From DASWJZ01 sp963805325 (GTDB lineage Bacteria; Pseudomonadota; Alphaproteobacteria; Rhizobiales; Afifellaceae), in NCBI GenBank assembly GCA_963805325.1, contig CAWDTS010000002.1, positions 186,001 to 250,000 of the forward strand: DNA of 64,000 nt, written 5' to 3'. The notes beneath the pieces are model-generated. The model was not told the origin of the DNA and ran no database searches. It was given only the letters and a program-made list of their open reading frames with translations. Positions 62,541 to 64,000 of the stretch are shown here, piece by piece. Each line of letters starts with the position of its first letter. Within the stretch, counting starts at the first letter, position 1. The translations under genes and the position numbers were made by a program.

Positions 62541-64000
62541 ATGCTCTATTTCCAGCGCTGGAAGATAGCGCTCATCCTGTTCGTCGCCCTGGCCGGCATC
62601 GTCGCCACCATTCCGAATTTCTTCTCGGCCGAGACGGTGGCGTCATGGCCGGCCTTTCTGCCGAAGCGGCAGATCGTGCTCGGGCTCGATCTGCGCGGCG
62701 GCGCCCATCTCTTGCTTGAAGTGGATCGCGCCAGCCTGATCAAGGACCGGTTGAAGACTCTCGAAGGCGACGTCCGGCAGACACTGCGCGATCAGCGCGT
62801 CGGCTATCGCGGACTCGACGCGCGCGGCCAGGGGGTCTCCTTCACGCTGCGCGACTCCGCAGACGCCGAGAAGGCGCTCGCCGCGCTGCAGCCGCTCGCG
62901 GCGCCAGTGCAATCGGGCCTCTTCGGGCAGGGGACGATGCGCGAAGTGGCGCTTACGCAAAACGGCGACCGCATTACCGCTGCGCTCACCGACGACGGTA
63001 TCGAACAGCGCATGCGCTCCGCGGTGACGCAGAGCGTGCAGGTGCTCGACCGGCGCCTCAACGCGCTCGGCACGACCGAGCCCTCCATCCAGGCGGAGGG
63101 CAGCGAGCGTATTCTGGTGGAGGTGCCCGGGCTTCAGGACACCACGCAGCTCAAGCAGATCCTCGGCCAGACTGCGCGCATGACCTTCCACATGGAGTGC
63201 ACCGAGGCTTCGAGCGATGGCGTCACGCCGCCGGCCGGCTGCGAGCGCATCGAGTTCGGCCAATCCCGGCGAGCCGCCGATGTTCGTGGACTCGCGCGCG
63301 CTGCTTTCCGGCGACGACCTTGCCGACGCGCAGCCGTCCTTCCACCAGCAGACCGGTCAGCCGATCGTCACCTTCCGCTTCAACACGCGTGGCGCGCGCA
63401 TCTTCGCCGATGTGACGCAACAGAACGTCGGCCGCCGCTTCGCCGTCGTGCTCGACGATAAGTACATCACCGCGCCGGTGATCCGCGACGCCATCCTCGG
63501 CGGCTCGGGCCTCATCGAAGGCAATTTCACCGTGGAGAGCGCGCAGAACCTTGCCGTGCTGCTTCGCGCGGGCGCGCTTCCCGCCGACCTCACAATCGTC
63601 GAAGAGCGCACCGTCGGCCCGAGCCTCGGGCAGGATTCGATCCGCGCCGGAGCCATCGCGGCCGTCGTCGCGCTCACGGCCGTCGTTGTTTTCATGGTCG
63701 TCTGCTACGGCATCCTCGGCTTCTTCGCCGACATCGCCATGATCGTGAATACCTTTCTGATGTTCGGCATCATCACGGCGACCCAGGCGACGCTCACGCT
63801 TCCCGGCATCGCCGGCATCGTCCTGACCATGGGCATGGCGGTCGACGCCAACGTGCTGATCTACGAGCGCATGCGCGAGGAGAATCGGCTCGGGCGCTCC
63901 ACCATCGCGTCCTTCGAAACCGGCTTCTCGCGCGCCTTCGCCACGATCATCGACTCGCATCTGACGGCGCTCATTGCGGCGCTCGCACTCTTTGCGCTCG
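62541..64000 (+). CDS. secD: Protein translocase subunit SecD, one frameshift, runs off window
   Basis: The N-terminal helix (WKIALILFVALAGIVATIPN) is followed by VLGLDLRGGAHLLLEVD and a large periplasmic domain. At about 63268 one extra C in a CCC run shifts the frame. The true continuation reads EPPMFVDSRALLSGDDLADA, then FNTRGARIFADVTQQNVGRR, VLDDKYITAPVI and FTVESAQNLAVLLRAGALPA. The membrane part follows (SIRAGAIAAVVALTAVVVFM; MAVDANVLIYERMREE). The gene continues past base 64000. SecD with SecF uses the proton gradient to pull proteins through SecYEG. Confidence 0.92.

Overview
The window is chromosomal DNA of a GC-rich alphaproteobacterium, most likely of the order Hyphomicrobiales (Rhizobiales). 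Supporting signs are the aglEFGK alpha-glucoside transporter, an aerobic CobN-type cobalamin cluster behind a B12 riboswitch, the pcm-tolC-popZ-valS neighbourhood, an ExoR-like protein, and the conserved core block xth / erpA / dgt-argS-SPOR-nagZ-scpAB-tatABC-serS-pcm-nlpD-yajC-secD. The genus cannot be fixed from this sequence.

Layout. 1-5315: end of an O-methyltransferase, then the aglEFGK operon on the minus strand. 5460-9589: a membrane protein, two small proteins, and a copper module (copA P-type ATPase plus a DUF305 protein) behind a CueR/HmrR-like operator. 9445-17021 (minus): a TadG-like von Willebrand protein and a three-gene set made of a Slam/DUF560-type outer-membrane barrel, a small FecR-domain protein, and a very large FecR protein whose C-terminus resembles TbpB beta-barrels. 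This set looks like a type XI-like secretion locus with its cargo. 17394-22445: an RraA-like protein with a complete tripartite tricarboxylate transporter (tctCBA) and its LysR regulator, with a T-N11-A palindrome in front. 23182-33550: tRNA-Asn, a small membrane protein, a cobalamin riboswitch, and cbtB-cbtA-cobU-cobW-cobN-cobO-cobQ with convergent cobD. 33729-42560: tRNA-Cys, a pcm-like gene, tolC, popZ, valS, ilvD and exoR. 42576-64000: the housekeeping core block, ending inside secD.

How the genes work together. The agl and tct operons import an alpha-glucoside and an unidentified carboxylate. The copA module exports copper. The cob operon couples cobalt uptake (CbtAB), metal delivery (CobW), chelation (CobN), adenosylation (CobO), amidation (CobQ), aminopropanol attachment (CobD) and nucleotide-loop activation (CobU), all under B12 feedback. 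The last third holds translation (ValS, ArgS, SerRS), chromosome segregation (ScpAB, PopZ), cell-envelope division factors (SPOR, NagZ, NlpD-like) and export (TatABC, YajC-SecD).

Two things shape how the window should be read. First, many genes, including essential argS, serS and secD, carry single-base frameshifts, often in G/C runs, so sequencing or assembly error is likely. I merged the pieces where the repaired product is obvious. Second, palindromic repeats are abundant, both between genes and, unusually, inside cobN in frame. SerS also carries a 162-base insertion, and surE is missing from its usual place, where a repeat-filled gap now lies.
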